A stretch of DNA of 64,000 bases from positions 737,726 to 801,725 of the forward strand of contig CANMUS010000002.1 in NCBI GenBank assembly GCA_947501215.1. The letters run 5' to 3'. The number at the start of each line of letters is the position of its first letter. Within the stretch, counting starts at the first letter, position 1. The DNA comes from an uncultured Erythrobacter sp. Lineage in GTDB: Bacteria > Pseudomonadota > Alphaproteobacteria > Sphingomonadales > Sphingomonadaceae. This document shows positions 17,328-25,969 of the stretch, piece by piece. The translations under genes and the position numbers were made by a program. The notes under the pieces are model-generated. The model was not told the DNA's origin and did not search any database. It saw nothing but the letters and a program-made list of their open reading frames with translations.

Positions 17328-18554
17328 CTATTCCGCCGGTTGCGCCACGAGGTCGGGCCTCGCCCGCCTGCGCCGGAACAGCTTGCCGAGTTTCTTCGAC
17401 AGCTTGGCGAACCACACCTCCAGCGCGCCGATCGCCTGCCCGCCCGGCACGAAAGCAACGCGGTAATACATCCAGCCGATCAGCGCGGCGAAGATGACGA
17501 AGGGGCCCCACAGCGCGATGATCGGGTCGATCCGCCCGAGGGCGGCCACGTCCTCTCCATACTGATTCACCTTGTGATAGCTCACCACCATGATGATCGA
17601 GAGGAACACGCCCAAGGCGCTGGTCGATCGCTTTGGCGGGATGCCCAGCGCCACGGCCAGCAGCGGCAGCATGGCCATCATCACCACTTCCACCAGCCGG
17701 AAATTAAAGCTCGCCTGGCTGGCATCGCGCTGGGCTTCGCTGGCATTGTCGCTCCAGCCGACGCGAAGCAATTCGGGCAGGATATACTCGCGCTCCGCAT
17801 CGCCGCGGTCGCGGAAGGCCTCGATCGCGGGCAGGTCGATCGGCAGGTCGTGGCGAGTGAAGGTGAGCACGCGCGGCGTCTGTTCGCCGGTGTCCTGCAC
17901 GATCGTGCCGTCGGTCAAGCGCAGGATGATCGTGTCGGGATCGTCGGAGGTCGCCAGGAACGCGCCCTGCTTGGCGGAGATCGAGAGGACCTGGTCGTTG
18001 CTGTCCGACACGCGCGCGAAGATGCCGTGCAGTTCGCGCCCCTCGTCCTCGCTCCGCTCGATCCTGAGCGCCATGCGATCGGCCAGTGTGGTGAACTCGC
18101 CGACTTTGATCGATGCTCCCAGCGCGCCCGAGCGCAGGTCGTATTCGAGCTGTTCGTAGTAATACCGGCTGATCGGCTGGACGTAGAACACCAGCGCGAC
18201 ATTCACCGCCATCAGGATCGCGGTGAGGATATAGGGCACACGCAGCAGCCGCCCGTATCCGAGGCCGACCGCGCGAAACACGTCGAGCTCGCTGGTCGTC
18301 GCGAGCTTGCGGAAGGCGAGCAGCACGCCGAGCAACAGGCCGAGCGGGATGGCGAGGCTGGCATATTCGGGCACCAGCGCGGCCAGCATCTTGAACACCA
18401 CGCCGACGGGCCCGCCCTCGACCGAGACGAATTCGAACAGCCGCCCCATCTTCTCCAGCGTCAGCAGCGACGCGGCGACGAAGAACACGCCGAGCATCGG
18501 GACGATGACCAGCCGGAAGATATAGCGGTCGATGGCGGGAATGAAATTCAGCAA
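17328..18554 (-). CDS. lptF: LPS export permease LptF
   Basis: A 408-residue partner of LptG with the same layout: membrane segments at about 15-35, 55-85 and 100-125, periplasmic domain about 130-280, and three C-terminal segments. The N-terminal 'IDRYIFRLVIVPMLG' is typical. The basic C-terminal tail (FRRRRARPD) is cytoplasmic. It is first of lptF-lptG-GNAT. Confidence 0.93.
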   Translation of the reverse strand: MLNFIPAIDRYIFRLVIVPMLGVFFVAASLLTLEKMGRLFEFVSVEGGPVGVVFKMLAALVPEYASLAIPLGLLLGVLLAFRKLATTSELDVFRAVGLGYGRLLRVPYILTAILMAVNVALVFYVQPISRYYYEQLEYDLRSGALGASIKVGEFTTLADRMALRIERSEDEGRELHGIFARVSDSNDQVLSISAKQGAFLATSDDPDTIILRLTDGTIVQDTGEQTPRVLTFTRHDLPIDLPAIEAFRDRGDAEREYILPELLRVGWSDNASEAQRDASQASFNFRLVEVVMMAMLPLLAVALGIPPKRSTSALGVFLSIIMVVSYHKVNQYGEDVAALGRIDPIIALWGPFVIFAALIGWMYYRVAFVPGGQAIGALEVWFAKLSKKLGKLFRRRRARPDLVAQPAE

Positions 18555-18635
18555 GGCGGTACCGGCGTTGAGGCGTTCGAAATGGCCCTAGCGTGAATTG
18601 CGGGCGAGGTCATGTCTCTTGGTCGATCGATGAAA

Positions 18636-19142
18636 TTACCAGAACCGGCTGCCGGGGATGCCCTTGAACGGACCAGCTTCCTTGCTGGTGATCCACCCGC
18701 CGTAGAAGCCGCCTGGTTGCGGCACGACCTGCTCGCCATCGACCAGTACCTCGTCAAAGGGCTCGGGGTAGAAGGCGACATGTCCCGCGATGCCGGAAAA
18801 GCTCAGAGTGGGATCGGGGTAGGACCATCCCGCCGCCTCGATCCGCTCGCCTGCGATCTCGACATCCCAGTAGCCGGCCTGCCCCTTCCACTCGCACAGC
18901 GAACGACGGCCATTGGGCGACAGGTGGTCCATCGCGATGTCGGCCTGCGGGATGTAATAGGTCGGCGGGTGGCTCGTCTCGAGCGTCCGCCAAGCGTCGC
19001 GCGTATCAGCCAGCGTTACGCCGCGGTGGCGGATGACTGTGTGGCGGTTTGTGGGCTCGGCAATGGCGGGGCGGGGATAGTCCCAGACGCTTTCCTGCCC
19101 GGGGCCGGGCGGATCGGGCTCCGGATGGCCGAAGAGCGAAAT
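18636..19142 (-). CDS. DUF427 domain protein (start unclear, possibly ATT)
   Basis: The ATG at 18932 would give only 98 residues, but the same frame stays open upstream and encodes clear DUF427 sequence: 'QESVWDYPRPAIAEPTNRHT' then 'HPPTYYIPQADIAMDHL'. The C-terminal half has 'WDVEIAGERIEAAGWSYP', 'HVAFYPE' and 'GGWITSKEAGPFKG'. No ATG, GTG or TTG occurs near the natural N-terminus. An ATT at 19142-19140, 9 bases after an AAGG in the clpS 3' end, is the best candidate, giving 168 residues. Function is unknown. Confidence 0.75.
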   Translation of the reverse strand: MSLFGHPEPDPPGPGQESVWDYPRPAIAEPTNRHTVIRHRGVTLADTRDAWRTLETSHPPTYYIPQADIAMDHLSPNGRRSLCEWKGQAGYWDVEIAGERIEAAGWSYPDPTLSFSGIAGHVAFYPEPFDEVLVDGEQVVPQPGGFYGGWITSKEAGPFKGIPGSRFW

Positions 19143-19146
19143 CGCG

Positions 19147-19512
19147 TCAGGCCTTTTCCAGCGTACATTGCAGCGGATGCTGGTTCTGGCGGGCGAAATC
19201 CATCACCTGGTTCACCTTGGTTTCGGCCACTTCGTAAGGGAAGATGCCGCACACGCCGACGCCCTTCTGGTGGACGTGCAGCATCACCCGCGTCGCCTCT
19301 TCCATGTCCATGCGGAAGAAGCGCTTGAGCACGATCACCACGAACTCCATCGGGGTGTAATCGTCGTTCAGCAGCAGCACCTTGTACTGGCTGGGCTTCT
19401 TGGGCTTGGTCCGCGTCTTGGTGGCGATGCCGACCTGGCCTTCTCCGTCCTTCGCATCGTCGTCGTCGCCATCGGCGGCGCGGGCGGGAAAGGGAGGAAG
19501 GCGATCTATCAT
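19147..19512 (-). CDS. clpS: ATP-dependent Clp protease adaptor ClpS
   Basis: A 121-residue ClpS that delivers N-degron substrates to ClpA. It has an acidic, disordered N-terminus (about 1-35), then the conserved fold with '[17 protein letters not shown]', '[14 protein letters not shown]' and 'PLQCTLEKA'. ATG 19512 is preferred to 19542. It forms a pathway with the Aat at 1.8 kb. The DUF427 gene follows directly. Confidence 0.95.
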   Translation of the reverse strand: MIDRLPPFPARAADGDDDDAKDGEGQVGIATKTRTKPKKPSQYKVLLLNDDYTPMEFVVIVLKRFFRMDMEEATRVMLHVHQKGVGVCGIFPYEVAETKVNQVMDFARQNQHPLQCTLEKA

Positions 19513-19733
19513 TGCAGGCCCATTATCGTAACGCTTTGCCAAATCGCAAGGCGGACGAGCGTTTCACACCATGTTTCGGGTTAAGAAAACGCTGAAATGC
19601 TGCGCCCCACGGTCGAAAATCGATGAAGCGAAAAAAATGGGCCGAATGGCGCGATGCCATCCGGCCCGGGTGTCCAATCACCGGGCGGGGAGAGAGGAGA
19701 GAGTGCCCGGCGGATTGAAGCTGGTAATTTCGC

Positions 19734-20582
19734 TTAGGCGGCGTTGCGGACCTTTTCGGCGGCGAGGCTCATGCGGTTCGAAACCGGTGCGAAAGCTTCG
19801 TTGGCGAGCTTCAGCATGGCTTCGGTGTTCTTCGAGGTGGTCGAAACCATCGCGTCGAAGTTGCGGCGCATGATTTCGCCCTGCAGCTGGAACAGCTCGG
19901 TCGGCGACTTTACGGCAGCCATCTTCTTGACGTCGGCCTGGACGGTCTCGGCAGCGGTCTTCGCTTCCTCGACATAGGTGCGGCCCATGTCCTGCATGCC
20001 CGAAGCGAGGATCTTGCCGCTTTCCACGAGAGCTTCGAAATTGCCCTTCTGGAATTCGACGGTGTCCTTGGTCAGCTCGGTGCCCTTGTCGTAGGCAGCC
20101 TTGGCGCGGGTCTGCATGTCGGCAGCAACTTCCTTGGCCTTGGCGGTGTAGTCGGTGGTCTTGGCGTTCTTGGCAGTGGCCATGATATTTTCCTTCAGCT
20201 TGGAAATCGGGGTGGTGTTGGTGGTGGCCGCTTTCTTGCGAGCGGCGATAGTCTTCTTCGCGGCGACCGGTGTCTTGGCCGGGGCCTTCTTCTTCGCGAC
20301 GGTCTTGGCGGCAGCCTTCTTCGGCTTGGCCTTTTTCGGTGCAGCCTTGTTGGCGGCGACCTTCTTGGCCGGGGCCTTCTTCGGCGCTGCCGTCCTGGCA
20401 GGCGCGGCAACGGCTTCGGCGACCTTGTCGGTCTTCACCGGAGCGGTCGCGTCCGCTTCGACAGCCTTCTCGACGGTCTTCGCGTTCACGCTCGCCTTGG
20501 CGGCGTCGGCGGTCTTCTTTTCCGCAGCCTCGGCGAAAGCCTTCTCGGCGGCGGCATCGATTTTGCTCTGGCTGTCAGCCAT
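19734..20582 (-). CDS. Phasin family protein with Lys/Ala-rich N-terminus
   Basis: A 282-residue protein. The C-terminal part (about 135-282) is a phasin domain ('VEFQKGNFEALVESGKILA', 'RRNFDAMVSTTSKNTEAM') that coats polyhydroxyalkanoate granules. The N-terminal half is low complexity, rich in Ala, Lys and Pro (about 50-120), like the histone-like tails of PhaF-type phasins, which can tie granules to DNA. It lies 108 bases after phaC and has TTGTGCA/TGCACAA operators upstream. Confidence 0.85.
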   Translation of the reverse strand: MADSQSKIDAAAEKAFAEAAEKKTADAAKASVNAKTVEKAVEADATAPVKTDKVAEAVAAPARTAAPKKAPAKKVAANKAAPKKAKPKKAAAKTVAKKKAPAKTPVAAKKTIAARKKAATTNTTPISKLKENIMATAKNAKTTDYTAKAKEVAADMQTRAKAAYDKGTELTKDTVEFQKGNFEALVESGKILASGMQDMGRTYVEEAKTAAETVQADVKKMAAVKSPTELFQLQGEIMRRNFDAMVSTTSKNTEAMLKLANEAFAPVSNRMSLAAEKVRNAA

Positions 20583-20595
20583 GGGAACCTCGCTT

Positions 20596-20659
20596 TTGTT
20601 GCAGTGCACAAAATAGGCATCGCAGGTGCGAAGTCAAGCGGTTTTTGTGCAGTGCACAA
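20596..20659 (-). promoter_or_regulatory. Paired palindromes before the phasin gene
   Basis: A perfect palindrome TTGTGCAGTGCACAA (20645-20659) and an imperfect copy TTGTTGCAGTGCACAA (20596-20611) lie between phaC and the phasin gene. TGCA-rich palindromes before phasin genes are typical for the PHA repressor PhaR. No phaR gene is in the window, so this assignment is inference. Confidence 0.6.
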
Positions 20660-20689
20660 TAAAGCGCGATAGGTCGTTATATCAGTAAG

Positions 20690-22567
20690 TTAGCGCATGG
20701 CGACGTAGCGTCCCGGTGCATCTTCGATCACTTTGTCGCCCTTGCAGCCCGGCTTGCGCTTGCCCTCGGCGGGCACGGTTTCGCCGTCCTGCTCGCGCAG
20801 CCAGTCGATCCAGTCGGGCCACCAGCTGCCCGGATGCTCGACCGCGCCTTCACGGAACTCGGCCAAGCTACGGGGCTCCCCGTCGTTGAGCCAGTATTGG
20901 TATTTGCCCGCATCCGGCGGATTGACCACGCCCGCGATATGGCCGCTCCCTGCCAGCACGAACTTGATCGGTCCCTTGAAGTGGTCGGTGATCTTCCAGA
21001 CGCTTTCGGCCGGGGCGATGTGGTCTTCCTTGCCCGCCTGCACATAGGTCGGCGTCTCCACGATGCCGAGATCGATCGGCGTATTGTCGACGCTGAGCGC
21101 ACCCGGTTCGACGAGCTTGTTGTCCTTGTAGAGATCGCGCAGATACTGGGCGTGCCACTTCGCCGGCAGATTGGTTACGTCGCCGTTCCAGTGCAGCAGG
21201 TCGAAGGCCGGATAGTCCTCTCCCAGCAGGTAGTTGTTGACGACATAATTCCAGATCAGATCGGTGCCGCGCAGCAGGTTGAAGGTCGCCGCCATGTAGC
21301 GCCCGTCGAGATAGCCGTCCGCACTCATCGCCTTGACCATGCCGAGCTGCTGGTCGTCGACGAAGTTGAGCAGCTCGCCCGCCTTCTCGAAATCGACCTG
21401 CGCGGTGAAGAAGGTCGCGCTCTTCACCTTTCTTTGTTCGCCGCGGCGGTGCAGCAGCGACAGCGTCGCGGCCAGCGTGGTCCCGGCAACGCAATAACCG
21501 ATCGTATGGACGGCCGGCACGTCCAGCCGCTCGCGAATATGGTCGATCGCATCGATCTGGGCGCGGACGTAATCGTCCCAGATCACATCCTTCATGCTGG
21601 CATCGGCCGATTTCCAGCTGACCATGAACACGGTCACGCCCTGGTCGACCGCCCATTTGACGAAGCTCTTCTTCGCATTGAGGTCGAGGATGTAGAAGCG
21701 GTTGATCCACGGCGGGAAGATCACCAGCGGCGTCGCCAACACTTCATCGGTGGAGGGCGAATACTGGATCAGCTGGTAGAGAGGCGTTTCGTGGACCACC
21801 TTGCCCGGCGTCACGGCGATGTTCTCACCCAAGGTGAAGGCGCTGGCATCGGTATGGGACAACTGGCCGCGCCTGAGATCGTTGAGCAGGTGCTCCATGC
21901 CCTTGACCAGATTGTCGCCGCGGCTTTCCAGCGTGCGCTCCATCACCACAGGATTGAGCAGCGGGAAATTCGCCGGGCTGGCAGCTTCGGTGATGGCCTT
22001 GGTGGTGAAGCGCAGCTGCTCGCGCTTGTCCTCGCTCAGCCCCTCCATCTGGTCGACCATGTCGGATACGCGCTGGGCGAGGAACAGATAGGTCTGGTGG
22101 ATCAGCGCAAAGGCGGGATGCGCGCGCCACTTGGGATCGGCGAAGCGGCGATCCTTCAGCGGCATCTCGGGATCGTCCGCCGGGATGCCGGCCATTTCGC
22201 CCAATCCGTATTGCCCCAGCACCTGCTGCCAGAGCTGCATGCCTTCCTGCATCAGCTGTTGTTGCTGCGCCGGATCGGCGATCGGCATCTGGCGGAACCA
22301 GTCCTGCGCGAGGCTCTGCCAGCGCGTGGGATCGAAATAGGGTGCCATGGCCTGCGGATTGGCCAGCTGTTCGGCCTGATACTGCATCCACATGGTCTGC
22401 AGCTTCGTGCCGACCTCGGCCCAGTGCTGCGCGTCTTCCGGCTTCATCGGCGTATCGCCCATCATGCCGCCCGCCATCGCGCCCTGGAACGGCGCAAACA
22501 TCATCCGCGCCAGCTTGGCCGGGGCTTCGTACATGTTGGTGAAGGGATCGGGGCCGGTCTCGGTCAT
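20690..22567 (-). CDS. phaC: Class I polyhydroxyalkanoate synthase
   Basis: A 625-residue PhaC polymerising hydroxyacyl-CoA into storage polyester. The lipase-like box 'GYCVAGT' has catalytic Cys359; 'PPWINRFYILDL' and 'WNGDVTNLPAKWH' are family blocks, and the catalytic His lies in 'LAGSGHIAGVVNPP' near residue 550. ATG 22567 is chosen over 22588. It is transcribed toward the phasin gene. Confidence 0.95.
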   Translation of the reverse strand: MTETGPDPFTNMYEAPAKLARMMFAPFQGAMAGGMMGDTPMKPEDAQHWAEVGTKLQTMWMQYQAEQLANPQAMAPYFDPTRWQSLAQDWFRQMPIADPAQQQQLMQEGMQLWQQVLGQYGLGEMAGIPADDPEMPLKDRRFADPKWRAHPAFALIHQTYLFLAQRVSDMVDQMEGLSEDKREQLRFTTKAITEAASPANFPLLNPVVMERTLESRGDNLVKGMEHLLNDLRRGQLSHTDASAFTLGENIAVTPGKVVHETPLYQLIQYSPSTDEVLATPLVIFPPWINRFYILDLNAKKSFVKWAVDQGVTVFMVSWKSADASMKDVIWDDYVRAQIDAIDHIRERLDVPAVHTIGYCVAGTTLAATLSLLHRRGEQRKVKSATFFTAQVDFEKAGELLNFVDDQQLGMVKAMSADGYLDGRYMAATFNLLRGTDLIWNYVVNNYLLGEDYPAFDLLHWNGDVTNLPAKWHAQYLRDLYKDNKLVEPGALSVDNTPIDLGIVETPTYVQAGKEDHIAPAESVWKITDHFKGPIKFVLAGSGHIAGVVNPPDAGKYQYWLNDGEPRSLAEFREGAVEHPGSWWPDWIDWLREQDGETVPAEGKRKPGCKGDKVIEDAPGRYVAMR

Positions 22568-22701
22568 TGTCGCTCCTGAGGGTGGCAAGCGCGGATTGTG
22601 CTGGCCATAGGATATTGCGTGCCCGCATGCACCTAGGCCGATTGCACCTGCACCGTGAATAGGTAATCAGTGTGACTCGTGTAACGCCTTACGGAGCCGG
22701 A

Positions 22702-23886
22702 ATGTCCGAAGAATTCTACCGCATCAAGCGCATGCCCCCCTATGTCATCGCGGAAGTCAACGCGATGCGGCATGCGGCGCGGCAGGCGGGGCGCGACATC
22801 ATCGACCTCGGCATGGGCAATCCCGACCAGCCGCCGCCGCAGCATGTCATCGACAAATTGTGCGAGGTCGCAGCCAAAGCCGACGCGCATGGCTATTCGC
22901 AGTCGAAGGGCATTCCGGGCCTGCGCCGCGCTCAGGCGAATTACTACCAGCGCCGCTTCGGGGTGGAGCTGGACCCTGAACGCGAGGTGGTGGTCACCAT
23001 GGGCTCCAAGGAAGGCCTTTCGTCCATGGCCACTGCTATCAGCGCGCCGGGCGACGTGATCCTGGCGCCGAGCCCGGCCTATCCGATCCATACCTATGGC
23101 TTCATGATCGCTGGCGCCACGATCCGCAGCGTGCCGACCACGCCGGACGAGAATTACTGGAAAGCGCTGGACAATGCGATGGCTTACACCGTCCCGCGCC
23201 CGACGGTCTTGGTGGTCAATTATCCCAGCAATCCCACGGCCGAAACGGTCGATCTCGATTTCTACGAGCGGCTGGTCGCATGGGCGAAGCGCAACGAGGT
23301 CTGGGTGCTGTCCGACCTCGCCTATTCGGAACTCTATTACGATGGCAAGCCGACCCGCTCGATCCTCGAAGTGCCGGGCGCGAAGGATGTGGCGGTGGAG
23401 TTCACCTCCATGTCCAAGACCTTCTCCATGGCCGGCTGGCGGATCGGCTTTTGCGTCGGTAATCCCACGCTCATCGCCGCGCTGACGCGGGTGAAGAGCT
23501 ACCTCGACTATGGCGCCTTCACCCCGGTGCAGGCCGCGGCCTGTGCGGCGCTCAACGGCCCGCAGGACGTGGTCGAGCAGAACCGCGCCCGCTACCAGCA
23601 CCGGCGCGACGTGATGGTCGAGAGCTTCACGCGGGCAGGCTGGGCGATCCCCAATCCCCCCGCCAGCATGTTTACCTGGGCTAAGCTTCCGCCGGGTTTC
23701 GAGCACATGGGCAGCCTCGAGTTCTCGAAACAGCTGCTGCAGGAGGCCGGAGTTGCCGTGGCGGCCGGAGTCGGTTTCGGCGAGGAGGGGGAGGGCTGTG
23801 TCCGTATCGCCATGGTCGAGAACGAACAGCGCATCCGGCAGGCCGCGCGCAACATCAAGAAATTCCTCTCCGACCACCCACGCTGA
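22702..23886 (+). CDS. Class I/II aminotransferase, AlaC-like
   Basis: A 394-residue PLP-dependent aminotransferase. The PLP lysine is in 'FTSMSKTFSMAGWRIGF'; other signatures are 'DLGMGNPDQPPP', 'NYPSNPTA', 'SDLAYSELYYDG' and the C-terminal 'GEEGEGCVRIAMVEN'. The pattern fits the AlaC (alanine/valine transaminase) or LL-diaminopimelate aminotransferase group. ATG 22702 is preceded by GGAG at a good distance; an upstream GTG (22672) is less likely. Confidence 0.88.
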   Translation: MSEEFYRIKRMPPYVIAEVNAMRHAARQAGRDIIDLGMGNPDQPPPQHVIDKLCEVAAKADAHGYSQSKGIPGLRRAQANYYQRRFGVELDPEREVVVTMGSKEGLSSMATAISAPGDVILAPSPAYPIHTYGFMIAGATIRSVPTTPDENYWKALDNAMAYTVPRPTVLVVNYPSNPTAETVDLDFYERLVAWAKRNEVWVLSDLAYSELYYDGKPTRSILEVPGAKDVAVEFTSMSKTFSMAGWRIGFCVGNPTLIAALTRVKSYLDYGAFTPVQAAACAALNGPQDVVEQNRARYQHRRDVMVESFTRAGWAIPNPPASMFTWAKLPPGFEHMGSLEFSKQLLQEAGVAVAAGVGFGEEGEGCVRIAMVENEQRIRQAARNIKKFLSDHPR

Positions 23887-23974
23887 GGCGCTGGCCTACC
23901 GGGGTGCTGGACAGACCGGTTGCGATCGGCAACGGTGTTCGCCTTCACCCGACGACTTGCACAAAGGATCCATC

Positions 23975-24769
23975 ATGCAGCCCAACGACCGCGTTTCGAT
24001 CGAGCTTGGCGACAATGGCGTGGCGCAGGTGCGCTTCACCCGCGGCGACAAGATGAACGCGCTCGACCAGGCGCAGTTCGCCAGCATCATCGAGGCGGGT
24101 GAGGCGCTGCGCGAGATGGAGGGCCTGCGCGTCGTGGTGCTCTCGGGCGAAGGGCGAGCGTTTTGCGCCGGGCTCGACCTGTCGAACTTCAACGCCGCAC
24201 CCGATGTCGATCGCACGCCGCTGACCGAGCGCACCCACGGCAATGCCAACCAGGCACAGGAGGTCGCGATGACCTGGCGCAAGTGCCCCGTGCCGGTGAT
24301 CGCCGCGGTGCACGGCGTATGCTTCGGCGGCGGGCTGCAGATCGCCAGCGGCGCGGACATCCGCGTGGTCCATCCCGACACGCGTATGGCGGTGATGGAA
24401 ATGAAATGGGGCCTGGTGCCCGACATGGGCGGCTATGCCCTGTGGCGCGGTCTGGTGCGTGACGATGTGCTGCGCGAGCTTACCTACACGAATCGCGAAT
24501 TCACCGGCGCGGAAGCGCTGGACCTAGGTTTCGCTACCATGGTGGAGGACGATCCCCTCGCCCGCGCCACCGCGCTGGCCGAAACCATCGCCAACAAGAA
24601 CCCCGCCGCCATCCGCGGCGCCAAGCGCCTGTTCAAGGTGATGCACGAGGAGGGCGAAGACGCGATACTGATGGCCGAGAGCGAGGAGCAGGCCGGCATC
24701 ATCCGCAAGCCCAACCAGATCGAGGCGGTGATGGCGGAGATGCAGAAACGCGCGCCGAAGTTTGCGTGA
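23975..24769 (+). CDS. Enoyl-CoA hydratase/isomerase (crotonase) family protein
   Basis: A 264-residue crotonase. The oxyanion-hole blocks are 'GRAFCAGLDLSNF' and 'HGVCFGGGLQIASGADIR'; 'EMKWGLVPDMGG' replaces the usual second Glu region, so the exact reaction (hydratase, isomerase or other) is uncertain. ATG 23975 has AAAGGA upstream. Confidence 0.88.
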   Translation: MQPNDRVSIELGDNGVAQVRFTRGDKMNALDQAQFASIIEAGEALREMEGLRVVVLSGEGRAFCAGLDLSNFNAAPDVDRTPLTERTHGNANQAQEVAMTWRKCPVPVIAAVHGVCFGGGLQIASGADIRVVHPDTRMAVMEMKWGLVPDMGGYALWRGLVRDDVLRELTYTNREFTGAEALDLGFATMVEDDPLARATALAETIANKNPAAIRGAKRLFKVMHEEGEDAILMAESEEQAGIIRKPNQIEAVMAEMQKRAPKFA

Positions 24770-24819
24770 CCTGACGCGGTGGGGCCGCAATCGCTGTCTC
24801 CTGCGACAGCCAGGCGGAC

Positions 24820-24835
24820 TACTGTCAAAGCATTA
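24820..24835 (+). promoter_or_regulatory. Weak match to the peptide-system operator
   Basis: TACTGTCAAAGCATTA matches the 16-base operator TAGTGCAATGGCACTA at 10 positions and lies 115 bases before the first double-glycine peptide gene. A small hairpin, ATCCTC-TAATTCGT-GAGGAT (24903-24922), follows before the ribosome site. On its own the match is weak. Confidence 0.3.
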
Positions 24836-24950
24836 GCACATACAGGTTAGCTCTCATGTCGAATTGAAAGGAATCGCGCTGTCATCGACCAAACCAGGAC
24901 AGATCCTCTAATTCGTGAGGATTTGTTCTAACAAAATAAGGAGTGAGTTG

Positions 24951-25187
24951 ATGGCAGTAGCAATGATCTGCGAACTTGACGAAGCTGAAATGACTGTAAT
25001 TTGCGGAGGTCAGGTCAGCTACGAAAAAGGCACCGGAGATGCCAGCGTGAGCTGTTGTTCGTGGAGCTTTTTCGGTGTCGAATTCAGCATCGACCTCGGC
25101 ACAGTGAACGTTGAACTGAATTCGGATTATGCCGCGCAGGAAGGTGCGCGTCAGCAGGAAATCGGTACCACGCAGGCCGGACGCTGA
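24951..25187 (+). CDS. Double-glycine leader peptide precursor 1
   Basis: A 78-residue small protein with a strong ribosome site (AAGGAG, 7 bases before ATG). Residues 1-20 form a double-glycine leader: Leu9 (-12), Glu13 (-8), Met14 (-7), Ile17 (-4), Gly19-Gly20. This is the pattern cut by C39 peptidases during export. The 58-residue core starts 'QVSYEKGTGD' and holds a 'SCCSWSFFG' stretch with vicinal cysteines, then alternating hydrophobic residues ('VEFSIDLGTVNVEL') and a polar tail. It could be a bacteriocin, signal or modified peptide. A GTG at 24915 is a less likely start. The exporter is at 31.4-34.7 kb. Confidence 0.75.
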   Translation: MAVAMICELDEAEMTVICGGQVSYEKGTGDASVSCCSWSFFGVEFSIDLGTVNVELNSDYAAQEGARQQEIGTTQAGR

Positions 25188-25262
25188 CCTTGCGGATAGC
25201 AAATGCGAGCGGGGTTTTACGCCTCGCTCGCTATTTCAGATCGAGGCGGTACTCTGCGCCGT

Positions 25263-25889
25263 ATGAGTGACTTCAGACTCTATCTCGAAGGGTTCGGCTG
25301 GACAGTGCTGATCGGCTTCTGGGTCACTATCGCAACGGTTATAATCGGCAAGGTCTTCCCACCGATTTTCAATCACTCCAATACGCTGGCCATCGTCGGC
25401 ATCGTTCTGTCCAAAATCGTGACGGTTTCGATCGAGGACTCGTTGCGATACTTCGGTCTGAGCAGAATGCGCAGACGCTATAAGCTTGGTGCCAGCGCCT
25501 TCATCGTCGCGCTGTACATCGCACTTATCGAAAATGTGCAGCAGTTCTTCAGGGTCAGGGATGGCCTCGCAGAAAGCGGCGAAATGATGAACGCCGGCCT
25601 GCTCGTCGCGATCTTCATCGTGATCGGAGCAGCGCGACTCTTGCTTCATTTCGTTTTCGGCAAATATTACGTGCTTTTCGCCGACAAACGCCTGTGGGGT
25701 GGTATTGCCTTTCTGTTTGTCCTCCATGTCACCACGAATGTTGTTCTGGCGATCTTGCCGTTCTTCGCCGACTCATTGGCGCAAACGGTTGTTTGGGCGT
25801 GCGCATCCTTTGTGTTGGCGTCGGGTTTGGCTTTCACTGTCTGTCGCAAATGGTTCGGAAGATCAGCGCGCTCTATGACGCCGACATGA
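25263..25889 (+). CDS. PrsW-like multi-pass membrane protein
   Basis: A 208-residue membrane protein with about six hydrophobic segments. Polar residues in them follow the PrsW/CPBP intramembrane protease order: Glu58-Asp59 ('SIEDSLRYFG'), Glu90-Asn91 ('ALIENVQQFF'), His129 ('LLLHFVFG') and His155...Asn159 ('LHVTTNVVL'). The first site is ED rather than the usual EE. It starts 75 bases after peptide 1, so it may process the peptide, give immunity to it, or share its transcript. The family call comes from motif spacing and is not certain. Confidence 0.5.
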   Translation: MSDFRLYLEGFGWTVLIGFWVTIATVIIGKVFPPIFNHSNTLAIVGIVLSKIVTVSIEDSLRYFGLSRMRRRYKLGASAFIVALYIALIENVQQFFRVRDGLAESGEMMNAGLLVAIFIVIGAARLLLHFVFGKYYVLFADKRLWGGIAFLFVLHVTTNVVLAILPFFADSLAQTVVWACASFVLASGLAFTVCRKWFGRSARSMTPT

Positions 25890-25969
25890 CCGTGCATGTT
25901 TTCGTCTTTCCCAAATAGTTGGCGAAAGATGTCTTTCCTACTCGCGCCGAATTTGTCTTAACCTCGTGG

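Noticed and set aside
24903..24922. Transcription terminator before peptide 1
   Set aside because: The hairpin has only 6 bp and no T-run; it is more likely part of the leader RNA.
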